Source of the DNA: Hirsutella rhossiliensis | Taxonomy: Eukaryota; Ascomycota; Sordariomycetes; Hypocreales; Ophiocordycipitaceae | Reading direction: 5' to 3' | Assembly (NCBI RefSeq): GCF_020360975.1 | Contig: NW_025408669.1 | Location: 7,874,001 to 7,938,000 of the forward strand | Length of the DNA: 64,000 nt | Part shown: positions 35,391-47,421 of the stretch, one piece after another | Layout: each line of letters starts with the position of its first letter | How positions within the stretch are numbered: the stretch's first letter is position 1 | Made by a program: the position numbers and the translations under genes | The notes under the pieces: generated by a model | Seen by the model: the letters and a program-made list of their open reading frames with translations, nothing else | What the model was told of the DNA's origin: nothing | Database searches by the model: none

Positions 35391-35900
35391 TACGCTTGAA
35401 TATTTTCTGAGTTAATTCGAGTGGACAATGTTTCATAGGCGTAGCAGGCGAAAGACAATATCTCTCGCAGGGACACAGAAAAGACGATAACACATTAGGT
35501 AGTCTAATGTGATAATGCGATGGGTGCGTAGTCTAGTGAGAAGGGATCCCGTTATATATCTTGATCGATGCACTTAATCAGCCGTGAGGTTCAACCCTCT
35601 ACGCAAAAAGAGAAAAATGCATCGGCCATGAGACCTAGACCGATAGACCATCGGACCGAAAATGCCGGTCTAGAACTGCCGGTTTATTAGCCACACTAGT
35701 ACTATCAACAATATCACCGCAACTGTTCTCAGGTGTACCTACCGTGCTGAATACCAAAAGTCATTCGTTGCCGAATCCTCCGGGGATCTTCTGCCCGGTC
35801 ATTGCCAGCTATCCAATCAATTGTGCCGTGGACAGGTCGAAGAGGAGCCAAAGTAAAGTTGTGACACAACCAAGATTATTTTACTATGTTGGCTGATATT
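35391..35900. promoter_or_regulatory. upstream region of the ALDH gene
   Basis: Normal, unmutated sequence between the ALDH start and the next possible frame. It contains an exact inverted repeat CCGAT-N5-ATCGG at 35640-35654 (an everted CCG-N9-CGG pair). A CCGG-N10-CCGG pair lies about 10 bp further on. Such CGG/CCG pairs are the usual targets of zinc-cluster activators. Which factor might bind, if any, cannot be said. Confidence 0.3.
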
Positions 35901-35916
35901 CTTACGAAGTTATGAT

Positions 35917-36141
35917 TTGATGCATTCGTCTACACAACCTCCATCGTCTCCTCTCCCTAACACCAATGCGGCAGTTAGTTTGAAGACAAAATTGGTGAAC
36001 GGGGCGCTCTCGAAGACCACTCAACCGCCATTGGGACAAATCGGATCCGCATCCGGCCATAAATTGAAGCACGACGAAGGTCATATATACAGGGCTGAAC
36101 GGTTACAGCTAACTGAATGCATCAATGAAAATCCATACTGA
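35917..36141 (+). CDS. possible short hypothetical protein (74 aa)
   Basis: An open frame in the unmutated island, starting Met-Met-His-Ser and rich in Ser, Pro, Thr and Lys. No domain, signal peptide or membrane segment is seen. A shorter antisense frame overlaps it (36084-35902). It could be the first exon of a truncated gene, or chance. Nothing downstream up to 36500 continues it convincingly. Confidence 0.15.
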   Translation: MMHSSTQPPSSPLPNTNAAVSLKTKLVNGALSKTTQPPLGQIGSASGHKLKHDEGHIYRAERLQLTECINENPY

Positions 36142-37231
36142 GGGGTCTCAAAGTCGACTATTTTTCCCGTCACAAGGTATATATCAGACTTTAACATCTA
36201 CCTGGTTCCTGTGACAGTAGCTCCAGCCTAAGAAAGCGGCCTAATCGTCCGATATAAGGCCCACGGTCCAAGGCTACCTATTTATCGTGAGGCTTTCTAC
36301 CTGGTTTGGTAAGTCCGGTTTAAAAACTTATATGAGATATCTGGCTCCGGCCCAGAAGTTTAATAAGAGACATCTGGATGTAATGGTAAACGGGCTGGGC
36401 CCGCGTGGAATCTCGGCTTCCGCTCTTCATCCCTTTAAGTGCCGAGGGACCGCACCCATGTCACGAGCAGGGATACCAGCTAATAGAGGCGCCGGGCCCT
36501 TAGAGGTACTTTAATTTACTAGCAAATTAGGCTATAATAGAAGTCTTAGCAATCCGGCCGGGTATAAAAAGCTACATTGCACTAGTCGCATCCCTTACGA
36601 GTCTTCACAGCCGGCTTCTTATTGCCGCTGGCCGCGCCTAACGGCTTGCATTGACTCCGTGATCTTACCTGCCTAGCTTTAAAGCCCTGGTAGGCAACGC
36701 AAGGCGACCCTTTTAAACGAGAGATATAATTGTATTGCGATATAGGCGTAAAGGCGTCGATAGCCCGAAAGAGCTATCTTAAGCCGTCTTTTCCGTAAGC
36801 CTTGCTAAGATCCTATTTTAGTAGCTGTTTAACTAGGGCAATAACGACGCTCTATATCGGGTTAAGAGAAATGCCGCCCTCTGCTATGCCTCTTGCCCTC
36901 TTCCTTTTTATTATAGTAGCCGGGCTAGCAGCCGGGCTAAGGACTCTAGAAGGTTAGTGCTAAAGCTACCTAAGAAAATAGCCTGCTTAGGCTATAACCT
37001 ATACTTTAAAGCCTATAGGCGTAGACTTAGTCTTAATAGTAACTATCTACTTCGACCTACTTATATAGCGGACTATATACTTATCTATAGCTAAATAAGT
37101 GCCTAGCTAATAAAGATTAAGAGATACCTACTATATATATTTAGCTTACTTATTAACCTACTTATAGGGTATAAGGAGCTTATAAGAGATACTACTTAAG
37201 TCTAGGTTACTAATTTAAATATACTATTAAA
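36142..37231. other. gene-free transition from unmutated to RIP-mutated DNA
   Basis: Up to about 36530 the composition is normal, with a chance open frame at 36287-36514. Between 36590 and 36960 TG and CA thin out and a short direct repeat GCCGGGCTA occurs (36919-36942). After 36960 the sequence is fully RIP-like. No gene or element was recognised. Confidence 0.4.
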
Positions 37232-37382
37232 GAAGCTAATATCGGTTAAATAATATAAGTATTACTATTTATATAAAGATATATCGCTATTTATATAAAG
37301 GCCTTATTATTAAGATATATACTAGTACCAGCCCGCCCTACTTATTTATACTATACTTATATAATAAATAGTAGTACCTATA
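37232..37382 (+). repeat. isolated terminal inverted repeat arm of the 54-kb MITE family
   Basis: Matches the right arm at 54949-55098 in the same orientation, including the CAGCCCGCCCTACTTATTTA block. No left arm is seen within the preceding kilobase. Like the complete copy, it ends against a TA run. Confidence 0.65.
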
Positions 37383-37395
37383 TATATATACCATA

Positions 37396-37397
<2 letters not shown>

Positions 37398-37475
<78 letters not shown>
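37398..37475. repeat. (TA)39 microsatellite
   Basis: Seventy-eight bases of uninterrupted TA. It abuts the MITE arm, suggesting that this family inserts into TA repeats. Confidence 0.97.
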
Positions 37476-37478
<3 letters not shown>

Positions 37479-37866
37479 GGTAATAAAGGCTAAATAATAT
37501 ATACCTTTTAATTTACTTAAATAATATATTTCTAGGCCTTAAGCTTAAAGTTATAATAATTAGCCTATTAATTAATCTAGCTCCTCTTTAGCCCTTATAG
37601 CTATATAAGCGGCAGCGGTAGCGCTTACTTAACGATCCCTTTAATACTTAATATAGCTAGCTACTTTAATAAAGCTAGCTACCTTAATAAAGCTAGCGGC
37701 GCGCCCCTTTTACTATATCTTTCTCTTAATCCCCTTCCCTTTATATTTCCTTAAGTAATCGATCTTTATTATAACGCTATAAGAGATCGCGGACTATAGC
37801 TAAGTTTATTAATTTTATTATACCCTTAGCGCCTTTAAATACTTAAGTTAAGCTACTTTAAGCTAG
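37476..37866. other. unassigned RIP-mutated DNA with a short tandem repeat
   Basis: The region just left of element D. An 18-bp unit containing AATAAAGCTAGCTAC is repeated about 2.5 times at 37655-37700. Nothing else is recognised. Confidence 0.45.
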
Positions 37867-37871
37867 CTTAA

Positions 37872-38069
37872 TATTATAGGGTAGGTAAAGGGTTATACTA
37901 TAAGTGCCTTTTATTATATTATAATAATAAGCTATATAGGATCTAACTATATACTATGCTTACTACTACTAAATATATATTTATATATATAGCCTACCTT
38001 ACCTTATAACGCTATTAGCTAAGGTCTAAGCTAATACCTAGACCTATACTAAGGGTAAATACCCTTATA
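37872..38069 (-). repeat. 3' LTR of D (198 bp)
   Basis: A near copy of 53085-53282. The plus-strand left edge is TATTATAGGGTAGG and the right edge is CCCTTATA, the RIP form of a TG...CA-bounded LTR on the minus strand. Confidence 0.92.
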
Positions 38070-38309
38070 TAAAGTCTTTACCTTTCTCTTTATAAGCGGT
38101 CCCTTATAACGTTAATCTTATACTTTAGCGCGCGGCTAAGAGGTAAATAACTTACTAGCGCGCCCTTATTACTCTTTCCTCTTAACTATACTATTATTAT
38201 TAATATTAGTAATAATAGCTATAACTATAACTATAAGTCTCTTAGCGCCTAGCTATACGCTACCGTCTATATATAAGCTAACTTATACCCTAATTAGTTA
38301 TTTAAATAA

Positions 38310-39238
38310 TTTAATATATTTTCTTTTACCTTATCTTACTTTTCCGCTAAGATTAATAGCTTTATTAACCGCGCCCTTACCTTACCTACTACCCTACCTA
38401 CTACTCCCGCCGCCTTAGTCGCGCCCGCTACTACTCTACGCTACTCGCTACCTAGCTTCTTAGCTATTAACTTTACTACCTACGCCGCCGCCGCCCTTAC
38501 TATACTCTCTACTACTAGCCGCCGCGATAATAACGACGATAATAATAATAATAATAAGTATAGGTCCTTACTACCCTCCTTTATAAGCCCCTCTACCTTT
38601 ATTCTTATAAGTATTACTAACTCCCTATATTAATATAAGCGCGCTATAGCCTAAGGCGCTACCCGCGATTCCTTTTATATATTATATACCTTATAGTCCT
38701 TCCCTTACGCTAACTAAGCCGGCCGCCCTTAAAGTAGCTACTTTTTTATACTTAGGCTAGCCGCGCTTATAAGGTTATACTATTTATCCTTACTTATACT
38801 ATCGCGGCTTAGAGCGCTATAGAGCTAGGTAAGGACTAGAATAAGGCTAAGCGCGCTTTAACCGCTACCGCCGCTATCTATTATAACTTATAGTTCCTTA
38901 AGCGCGGTACCTTTATACCTAAGTATATAAGCTCCCTTTCCTATACTTTTTATAGCGCTAACTCTCTCTCTCTTATAGGCACCGTCGCTGCTGCCTTAGC
39001 CGCCCCCGCTACCTTTACCGCCGCCGCTTTTACTACTACTAGCACCGCCGCCGCTACCGCCGCTATCCTTAACGCCGCCGTTATCGCCGCTTAGCTAGGT
39101 AGCTTAGAGGGCTAGATCCGCGCCCTTAAGGCTAAGGCCGCGCCTTATACTAAGGAGGAGAATAAGAAAGAAGATAAGGAAAAGGATACGGATAACTATT
39201 TAATAGTTAAGACCCTACTAAAGAAGAAGGCCTACTAA
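38310..39238 (+). pseudogene. antisense zinc-cluster ORF of D
   Basis: Plus-strand frame opposite to D pol, located as in B. Codons at 38676, 38685, 38706 and 38739 are TAT/TAC where B has its first four Cys (spacing CX2CX6CX10C). Flanking residues also align (Gln-Tyr-Lys-Arg upstream, Gln-Ala-Gly-Arg after the third ligand, with Gln as TAA/TAG). A run of seven T at 38742-38748 seems to hold a 1-nt shift. After it the second frame continues with a N-L-x-x-L-x-R block, an Ala/Thr/Pro-rich stretch, Leu-Glu-Gly at about 39101-39109 and an acidic Lys/Asp/Glu tail ending at TAA 39236-39238. All zinc ligands seen have been lost through RIP. Confidence 0.62.
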
Positions 39239-39489
39239 GCTTAGTTTATATACTTTTAAGCGCGCTTATAAGGGCTAATATAATTTATTTATACTACCGC
39301 CGACCTAAGTATACCTTACTTATTATCTATAGTCGTAGTATTTATAATATATACTTATAGCTTATATTAATATAGTAACCGCTATAAGCTTAGTACCCCG
39401 CCGCTTTCTTAGGGGTAGAGTATAGTCTCCCTTATACCTTAAGGTGCTAGCTACTTTATAACTAAGGGGGGTAGCTTCTTTCGCTAGGC

Positions 39490-40266
39490 TATTATTTTTT
39501 TCTACTAGCTTATAAAGGGCTTTAAATATATCTAAAGCTACCGCGCCTTTAAACTTAGAAGCTAGCTCCTACGTTAGGTCTTAATAGCCGCGCTATTTAA
39601 TAAGGACTTTATACTTTTTACTACGGCTTATATTCTTTTAATAAGCTACTTATAACTCCTTTACTAAGAACTCCTCCTCCCTCTTAATAAGGATAGTAGC
39701 TAGTTAAGGATCTACTATTTCTTAGCTTAGTAAGGGGTCTATAATAGCGCAATAAAAAAGGTCGATATTAATTATACTATAGATATTAAAGGGTAGCCCC
39801 TTTAGCTCTATAGTCTATAAACTTAATACTCTCTTTACTATATACTTAGCGTATAGCTAGTTAAGCTTTTTCTTTAGCTTTATTAACCTATAGTTATAGG
39901 GGTCTAGCTAGACCTTATCCCTTACCGCGAACCTATTTATAGGATCCCGCGACTTTTTAGCTTACTACTCTTAGTCTTAGGTAGTAAACGCTATTAAGGA
40001 TTAATAGAACTCTATAATTTATTATAGCTTTTATATAAAGGTAGACGCCCTACCTTTTAAGGAGCTAGCTAGGTAGCGCTTTATACCTATATTTATAGTA
40101 ATAGGCTATACTAATATCGGTTTAAACTTATATATTATCTAGTCTTATAAGCGTTAGAGCTCCTTATCTTAAAAGATATACTAAGGGATATTAATTAAGA
40201 TTATACTAGTAACCTATCTAGAAGTATCTAGAACTTCGGCGTTAAATAAAAGGGAAAAAATAAAGT
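39490..40266 (-). pseudogene. integrase C-terminus and chromodomain of D
   Basis: Minus strand: an A-K-K-S-R-D-P-I-N-R-F block then D-K-V-x-L-D-P-Y-N-Y-R (about 39960-39890), typical of the integrase end in this group. The chromodomain follows at 39670-39490, with E-E-F-L-V start, V-L-I-K-x-R-G-Y and D-L-T-x-E (Trp as TAG or TAA). The upstream half of integrase would be across A2. Confidence 0.75.
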
Positions 40267-40271
40267 ACTTA

Positions 40272-40741
40272 TATTATAACTATAGTTAGCGGGCCGTAAG
40301 AGAGCTAGCTATGTTTATATAATAAGGCGGCTCGGAATAATAGTCGGGATAAGAAGTTACTTAGGCTTAGCTTACCTAGAGCGTACGTAAGCTAAGTAAG
40401 CTTTATATAGATAGATTACTACTTAGGAGTATAGCTTATAAGTAAGCTATAGTAAGCTATAAAGGGGATTATAGCTAGGACCGTAATCTAAGGATAGTCT
40501 CTATAGGTATATATAGCTACCTACTTTTACTCCTTTAAATAGATAGCTCTCTAGCTTTTAATATAGATCTTTATTACGATTCTATCTTTAATTCTAATTA
40601 CCTAGTTATAGTCTACGGTCTATAACCTCTAACTTATTACTAACGTAATATACTTATTATTACTTAGACTACGCCCTATTATATCTACTAATATAAACCC
40701 CTCGATAGGTTTATCCCTTAAGAATAATACCGGTCGTTATA
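40272..40741 (+). repeat. 5' LTR of A2 (470 bp)
   Basis: Starts TATTATAACTATAG and ends GTCGTTATA. AGCTTTTAA at 40553-40561 pairs with TTAAAAGCT at 40744-40752, two bases after the LTR. Confidence 0.93.
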
Positions 40742-42382
40742 TATTAAAAGCTCTTATTTAGTATAATACCGCGTTACTCTAAGTAATATCGTAACTAGTA
40801 ATATACTTATATAGTAAGCTAGATTAACTAACTCTAGAGCTACTATATCGCCTTAGGATATAATACGCGAGATTATTACCCTTTAATATAAGGTATAGTT
40901 ACTTAGAAATAAAGGAGGTAATAGATAAGTTAAGGACCTTAGAAAAGTAGTTAAATTAAAATAGCTAGGACTATTTAACGGTACTTATAGCACGCTTCGA
41001 GACTTTCTTACTAAACTTAAGGCCTACTACTAGTTTTACCTTACTAAACTCTTAGACCTAGTCGAAAAGGTACTCTATATAAGAGATTATTTATTTAGAA
41101 TAGTACTCGCTTAGTTTAGACCTATTATAAGGGATTTTCTCGATAACTAACTAGCGCGATAAAATAACGAGATAGATAAAGTCTTTACTAGTTTCTAAGG
41201 ATTTAAAGAAGCTATTATAAAGGTATTTAGAATAACTAATAAAGAATAAGAAGCTAAATAGAAACTTTAAGAACTTTAATAAAGGATCTTAGTATTAAAT
41301 TATACTACGAAGTTCTATTAAGTTACCTTAAAGCTTAATTAGGATAATAAACCTCTTATATTATAATACTATAATAGGCTTAAAAAGAAGTTAAGGACGA
41401 GCTTTATTAGGAAAATCGACCTAATAACCTCTTAGACTATATTACTATAGTAGTATAAATTAATAATAAATAGTATACGTAATACTAAGAGAAGAAATAA
41501 GGAAGAGGAAACTAGAACCCTTCTTATATAAATAACTTTAGCCGACGCGCTAACTATAAGAAAAAGCGCGAAATATAAATAGCCTAGGTATATATAATAA
41601 ATCCTAGACTAATAGATTTAAGTATAATATAAAAAGGTAAAGGAAAGTATTTTAACTATAGGAAACTTAGATATTACTTTAAAGAATATAGATAACCTTA
41701 TAAGGAGAAGAAAACCTACTAAGTACTAGCCTTAAATGGTAAAAAATACTTAAACGCTACTAATAGATAGGAACTAAAGTATAAACTCCTTAGTAAGACT
41801 ATATACTATAACGACGAATATATAGTATACTTAAGCGATAAGAACGGTACTAAATAGTTCTTAAAGCTATTAAGGAAAACCCTTATAATAATATAATAAA
41901 GGAATCCTAAAATATAGAAATAAGTTAAATTTATAGAACTAAAATACCCTTATCTTAAAGGAGTCTTTTATAACTAAATTAAGAAAAATAGTAAATAATT
42001 CTAAGAAGATATATTAAATAAAAATCGATAATAATAATAAGTAGTTTATAAATAATATAATAAAGAAGATATAGATATAGCCTTTATACTTACGAAACTT
42101 AGATAATAACTTAAAGAGGAATAATAAAGTATCGATAATATAAGCTTTAAAGAATAAGAAATACTTAGAGAAATAAAAGATAAGAACGAACTTATACTAC
42201 TACCTTTACTACTATAAGAGTCTAGGCGTTGCCTAAACAGTTAATAAGTGTGGTTAATTAATAAGCTAGGCAGCTTAGTTAATTCGTTACCTTTTATCGC
42301 GTGCGTGCAACACGCCGTACGTGGCAGAGGGGGGTAGTGGCGCGACTATAGCCTATGCCCTCTTAGGTCTACTCCATAACAT

Positions 42383-42397
42383 ATTGACTAAGCTACC
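42383..42397 (+). promoter_or_regulatory. self-complementary primer-binding site of TRIM1
   Basis: ATTGACTAAGCTACC begins two bases after the LTR. It is complementary to GGCAGCTTAGTTAAT at 42269-42283 inside the LTR at 13 of 15 positions. One exception would be a G-U pair in RNA, the other is explained by a TG-to-TA change. Position and spacing equal those in families A, B and D. Confidence 0.65.
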
Positions 42398-42408
42398 TAC
42401 TAGTCGTA

Positions 42409-42419
42409 GGTTCGAGTCC
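42409..42419 (+). other. tRNA B-box-like sequence inside TRIM1
   Basis: GGTTCGAGTCC is a perfect match to the internal RNA polymerase III B-box consensus (GGTTCGANNCC), preceded by a small hairpin CCTAC-TAGTC-GTAGG. No full cloverleaf can be drawn. It may be a tRNA-derived piece or coincidence. TRIM2 has the same site in inverse orientation near 62680. Confidence 0.35.
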
Positions 42420-45400
42420 CCGTGCGTGAGGCTAGATAGGCGCGTATGTATACGGGCGCCGCAGCCTAAAGGCGTATGCATGGCGTAGGCAGCGGGGGAT
42501 CTTAACCTAGGATAATAGGTAGTGCGGCACCTAGGGGTAATAGCCTATTAACTAAGGGAGTAACGGAAGAGAGCGCGGGAAGAAACTATATATAAGAGTC
42601 TAGGCGTTGCCTAGATAGTTAATAAGTGTAGTTAATTAATAAGCTAGGCAGCTTAGTTAATTCGTTACCTTTTATCGCGTGCGTGCAATACGCTATACGT
42701 AGTAGAGGGGGGTAGTAGCGCGACTATAGCCTATGCCCTCTTAGGTCTACTCTATAATAACTACTAAGGGAAAATACTATAATTAGAGAATATACTTTAT
42801 ACTTTAAAGAATTTAAAGAAATACTTAAAATTAAAACCTAATAAATACCTTAAATTCTTATAGAAAACTAATAAGCTATATTAATTCGATATTAACCGGT
42901 ACTATATAAAGGAAACTATACTATAGCTATTACTATAGTCGATACCTTTATAGCTCTATAATAAGAATAGTAACTATAAGGAGAATTTAAAAACGATCTA
43001 TAAATACTACTTACTTATAAGTACTATAAGTATATTTTATAGATATTATATATCTACCTAGATTATATAATATACTTTTAAATAAAGGTATAATATAACG
43101 CCTTCTTAGTTAGGTTTAAAGGATAAGTACTTTTAAAACCCTACCTAAGTATAGAACTAAACTACTAAAAAATCGATTAACGCTACCTAAACGACTAAGT
43201 TATATTATTAGAACCTAATTATAGTATACTACTTAAATACCGCGATAATTACGGTTTATTAATAATATATCTTTTAGAGATATATAAAATCTATAAATAC
43301 GCTAAAATAAAGGAATAGTATAACGCTACTTACTTTAAGGTATTTAAACCCTTAATCTTTTAAAGACTTAAATAATAAGTTAAATATAATAAAGAAGATT
43401 ATAATAAATATATATACCTAAACTATAGAGTTTATAAATATAAAAAAGTATAAGTATAGTATAAACGATATAATAGTATACTAAAAGATTATTAGTAATA
43501 TATATAAAGGCTATAAGCCGTATTTAACTAAGGAAAAATTAATATAAAAACGCTACGCGAAAAATAAAAAGATATTAAAAGAAACCTTAACCTTTAGTAT
43601 AAAAATAAATAGAATTATAAGTATAGTATATAATTAACTATAAAGTAGTATAATATAAATAATATAGCGTTAAGAAATAAGAAATCTTTAATTAGCTATA
43701 AGAAATTAGTCTCTTAATCCTTAATATAATACTATATAATAAAAATATAAAGAAACGATATTAATAATAAATCGAAGAAGAAAACCTAAATAAAATAAAT
43801 AAGGACTAAGTAAAAAATAAGGTATACTATCTATAAAAGGGCTATAGACTAATATAATATAATAAGATTTAAGGACCTTATATATAGTAATAGTAAGCTA
43901 TAGTAACTAAATAGTATTAGATATTTAAATCGTAGGATATTACGCGTATATACTTTTAGACTATAGCGCGATAAGTAATTATATTTTACTTAAAGTCGTT
44001 AATTATTACCGACTTATATAAAGATATAAGAAAGATCTATATAAACTTACAAATCTTAAAAGAGAGGCCTTTAACTATAATAACGGAATTATTAATATAG
44101 AGATTAATTACCTTAATATTAATATCTAAGGCTATAATAAATAAGTTAACTTTAATATTATAGATATTAAAAAATATAACCTTATATTAGGGTTTCTATA
44201 GCTATAAGAGAGCAACCTATTAATTAACTAGAAAACTAGCTAGTTATATTAAGATAAAGATATAAGTTTCTAGGACTAATAAATTTAAAAGAAAGTAAAT
44301 TTTTATAATAATTTAGCTATTAAATAAGATAAAAAGGATAACCGTTTAAGTAAATTATTATAGGCTTTAGCGATATAAATAAAAATAGTAACCGAACTAA
44401 TAGATATAATAAAATCGACTAATAAAACCTACGTACTAACTAATAAAGCTATATAACCTAGTATCTAATATAAATAAAATAAAGGATATAATATAAAGAT
44501 CTAAAGAGTTATTATTACTTTAAGGAAAGACCTTAAATAAATTAATAAAAAGCTTAAGTTAAGGGAAACTAGCTCTTAAAAGAAAGAATAAAGCTTATAA
44601 GATAAAATAAAGAATATCTTATAAGAATACTAGAAATATAATAAACTCTTTAAGGAAGAACTTAAGATAGGGTTACTTAAATATAGCTAATAAGACTACG
44701 AAATTTATCTTCAGGATAAAATAACGCTAACGTTTTATAAGATTTATAACCTAAATAAAAAGTAACTATAAATACTACGCGACTACCTTAACGAGAATCT
44801 ATAAAAGGGATATATATAAACGTTAATATCTAAAGTAAGCTACCTAGTTATATTTATTTTAAAGAAAAATAGTAAGCTATAACTAGTTATCGACTATAGA
44901 CGCTTAAACGATATTATAATAAAGGACTAAATACTATTACCGATTATATTAAAACTATAAGATCGACTATATAGTAAAAAATAGTTTATAGCCCTTAACC
45001 TTAAAAGCGCCTATAACTTAATATATATAAAAAAGGGATATAAATAAATAATAGCTTTTAAAACGAAATTTAGACTATTTAAATATCTAGTAATACTATT
45101 TAAACTTATAAATATACTAGCTACCTTTTAATAGATAATTAATAATATCTAATACGAATACTTAGATATCTTTATAGTAGTATACCTAGATAATATCTTA
45201 ATCTTCTTAGATACCTTAAAAGAATATAAGTAATATATTTATAAGGTACTCTATATACTTTAAAATATAAAGTTACTAGTTAAACTAAAGAAAAGTAAGT
45301 TCTATATATAGGAAGTAGACTTCCTTAGATATATAATCTTACTAAGAGAGATATAAATATAATAAGATAAGATTAACTTAGTTAAAGAATAGCTAATACT

Positions 45401-47421
45401 AAAGAACGTTAAGGATATATAAAGTTTCCTAGGATTTATAAATTACTATTAATAATTTATTAAAGATTTTAGAAAGATTATATTACTATTATATAACTTA
45501 ATAAAGAAGGAAAAGGAATTTATATAGGATAATAAAGCTAACGAAGCTTTTAAATATATTAAAACTATAATTATATAAGAACTAGTCTTAACTACCTTTA
45601 ATCTAGAATAATAAATCGAACTTAAAACTAATATATTAGACTTTACTCTAAGAGTATAAATTAGATTAAAAGATAATAAAAGAAGACTATAACTAATTAT
45701 ATTTTACTTAAAGAAGCTATATAGCGTAGAACTTAATTACTTTATCTATAATAAAGAATTCCTTATAATTATTTAAGCTTTTAAGGAATTTCGATACTAC
45801 CTTCTTAAAAGTAAATATAAAGTTAAGGTCTATATAGACTATAAGAATATCTTATACTTTATAATAATATAATAGTTAAATAGATAATAGATCGAATAAG
45901 CTAAATACTTATTAGAATTTAACTATAAAATAATCTATAGAAAAGGAATAGAAAACGGTCGAGCTAATACCTTTAGTCGACGAAGTAACTATAATATAAG
46001 AGTACTTATAGTAAAAGGATAGCTCCTAGAAATTAATTAAAACGGGAACTACTAGTAACGATAGCTAAATATAATATTTAAAATATAACCTAATAACTCG
46101 ACTTATTAAAAGATCCTAAAATAAATAAAAGAATATAAAGCACTAAATAGATATAATATAAGATATTTAGAAGTTTTAATATATAAAAATAAAATCTAGA
46201 TACTACTAGAATTATAAGATAAAGTTATATAAGATATATATAAATATTTAATATATAGATACTAGGGAATCTAAAAAATAATAAAACGGATTAAATAATA
46301 ATATAACTTCCTATAGCTTAAAGAAGTAGTACGATAAGTTATTAAAGAATATAAACTTTATATATAAAGTAAAGCTAAATAATATAAACTATATAGAGAA
46401 TTATAACCGCTACTAGTACTAGAGAAACTATAGGATTTAATAGCTTTTAACTATATTATAAAGCTATTACTATTAAAAGAACCTATAACTAACGTTAAGT
46501 ATAATAGTATATTCGTTATTATTAATAGATTAATAAAGTATAAATACTTTTTGCTATATAAAGAAGTAAGTAATATAAAAGAGCTAGTATATATATTCCT
46601 ATAAATAATTATTAGTAATTATAAACTACTAAATAAGATTATCTTTAATAAAGGAAGTATATTTATAGCTAAATTTTAGTAAGCTCTTATAGTATAATTA
46701 GGGACGAAATATAAGCTTAGTATAGCTTATTACCTATAAATAGATAGATAAATAAAACGACTTAACTAAACGCTTAAATAATATTTATAATACTATATTA
46801 GCTACGAATAAAACGATTAAGTTAAATAGCTACTAATAGTATAACTAGTATATAATAGCTTAGTTATAGAAATAACTAAGCTCTTACTAGTATACGCTAA
46901 TTATAGATATAACCTAGAAGTATTTAAGGTTACTTAATAAGGACTATAAGTAGAACGAGCGATACTATAAGTAGATTAGCTATAAAAATTATATAAAGAA
47001 ATATAATAAGAACTTTAATTTATTAGAGAATAAATATCTACTTACTATAATTAGAAAAGATTATAGGGATTAATCTTTTAAGAGGGAGATATAGTTTACC
47101 TTATATAACGAAATATTAAAATAAAATAACTAAGTAATAAATTAGATTTTAAGAAACTTAGACTATTTAAGGTTAAGAAAACTATTTTAAAAGTTAACTA
47201 TAAACTTTCGCTACTAATAATAATATAGATATACCTAATATTTTATATCTTATTATTAGAATTAGCGCTATAAAACGTTAAACTATAGGAAAAAATTAAA
47301 GTTAACGATAATTAAGAATATAAAGCTAAATAAATACTAGATATAAGAAAATAAGGTTAGTAATAAGAATACCTTATTAAGTAAAAGGGATATAGACTAA
47401 AGGAAAATACTTAGGAACTAC

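Larger units (their letters stand above)
42213..42759 (+). mobile_element. TRIM1: 547-bp miniature LTR retrotransposon
   Basis: Two 169-bp direct repeats (42213-42381 and 42591-42759) around a 209-bp centre, with a perfect 5-bp duplication ACTAC (42208-42212 and 42760-42764). The repeats run from TGTAAGAGTC (here TATAAGAGTC) to CTCCATAACA. A purine-rich tract (GGAAGAGAG...GGGAAGAAA, about 42567-42586) lies just before the second repeat, and a primer-site candidate (42383-42397) just after the first, so it has all cis signals of an LTR retrotransposon. No coding capacity is present. The left LTR and centre keep CA and TG and are much less RIP-mutated than the host. TRIM2 is a second copy of identical length. 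Confidence 0.93.

Noticed and set aside
35526..35604. Possible tRNA (GCGTAG...CTACGC ends and a GGTTCAACCC box)
   Set aside because: The T and anticodon arms cannot be folded with normal lengths, so it is not called.
36287..36514. 75-codon plus-strand frame
   Set aside because: No domain, no neighbouring exons, and composition like the surrounding intergenic DNA.
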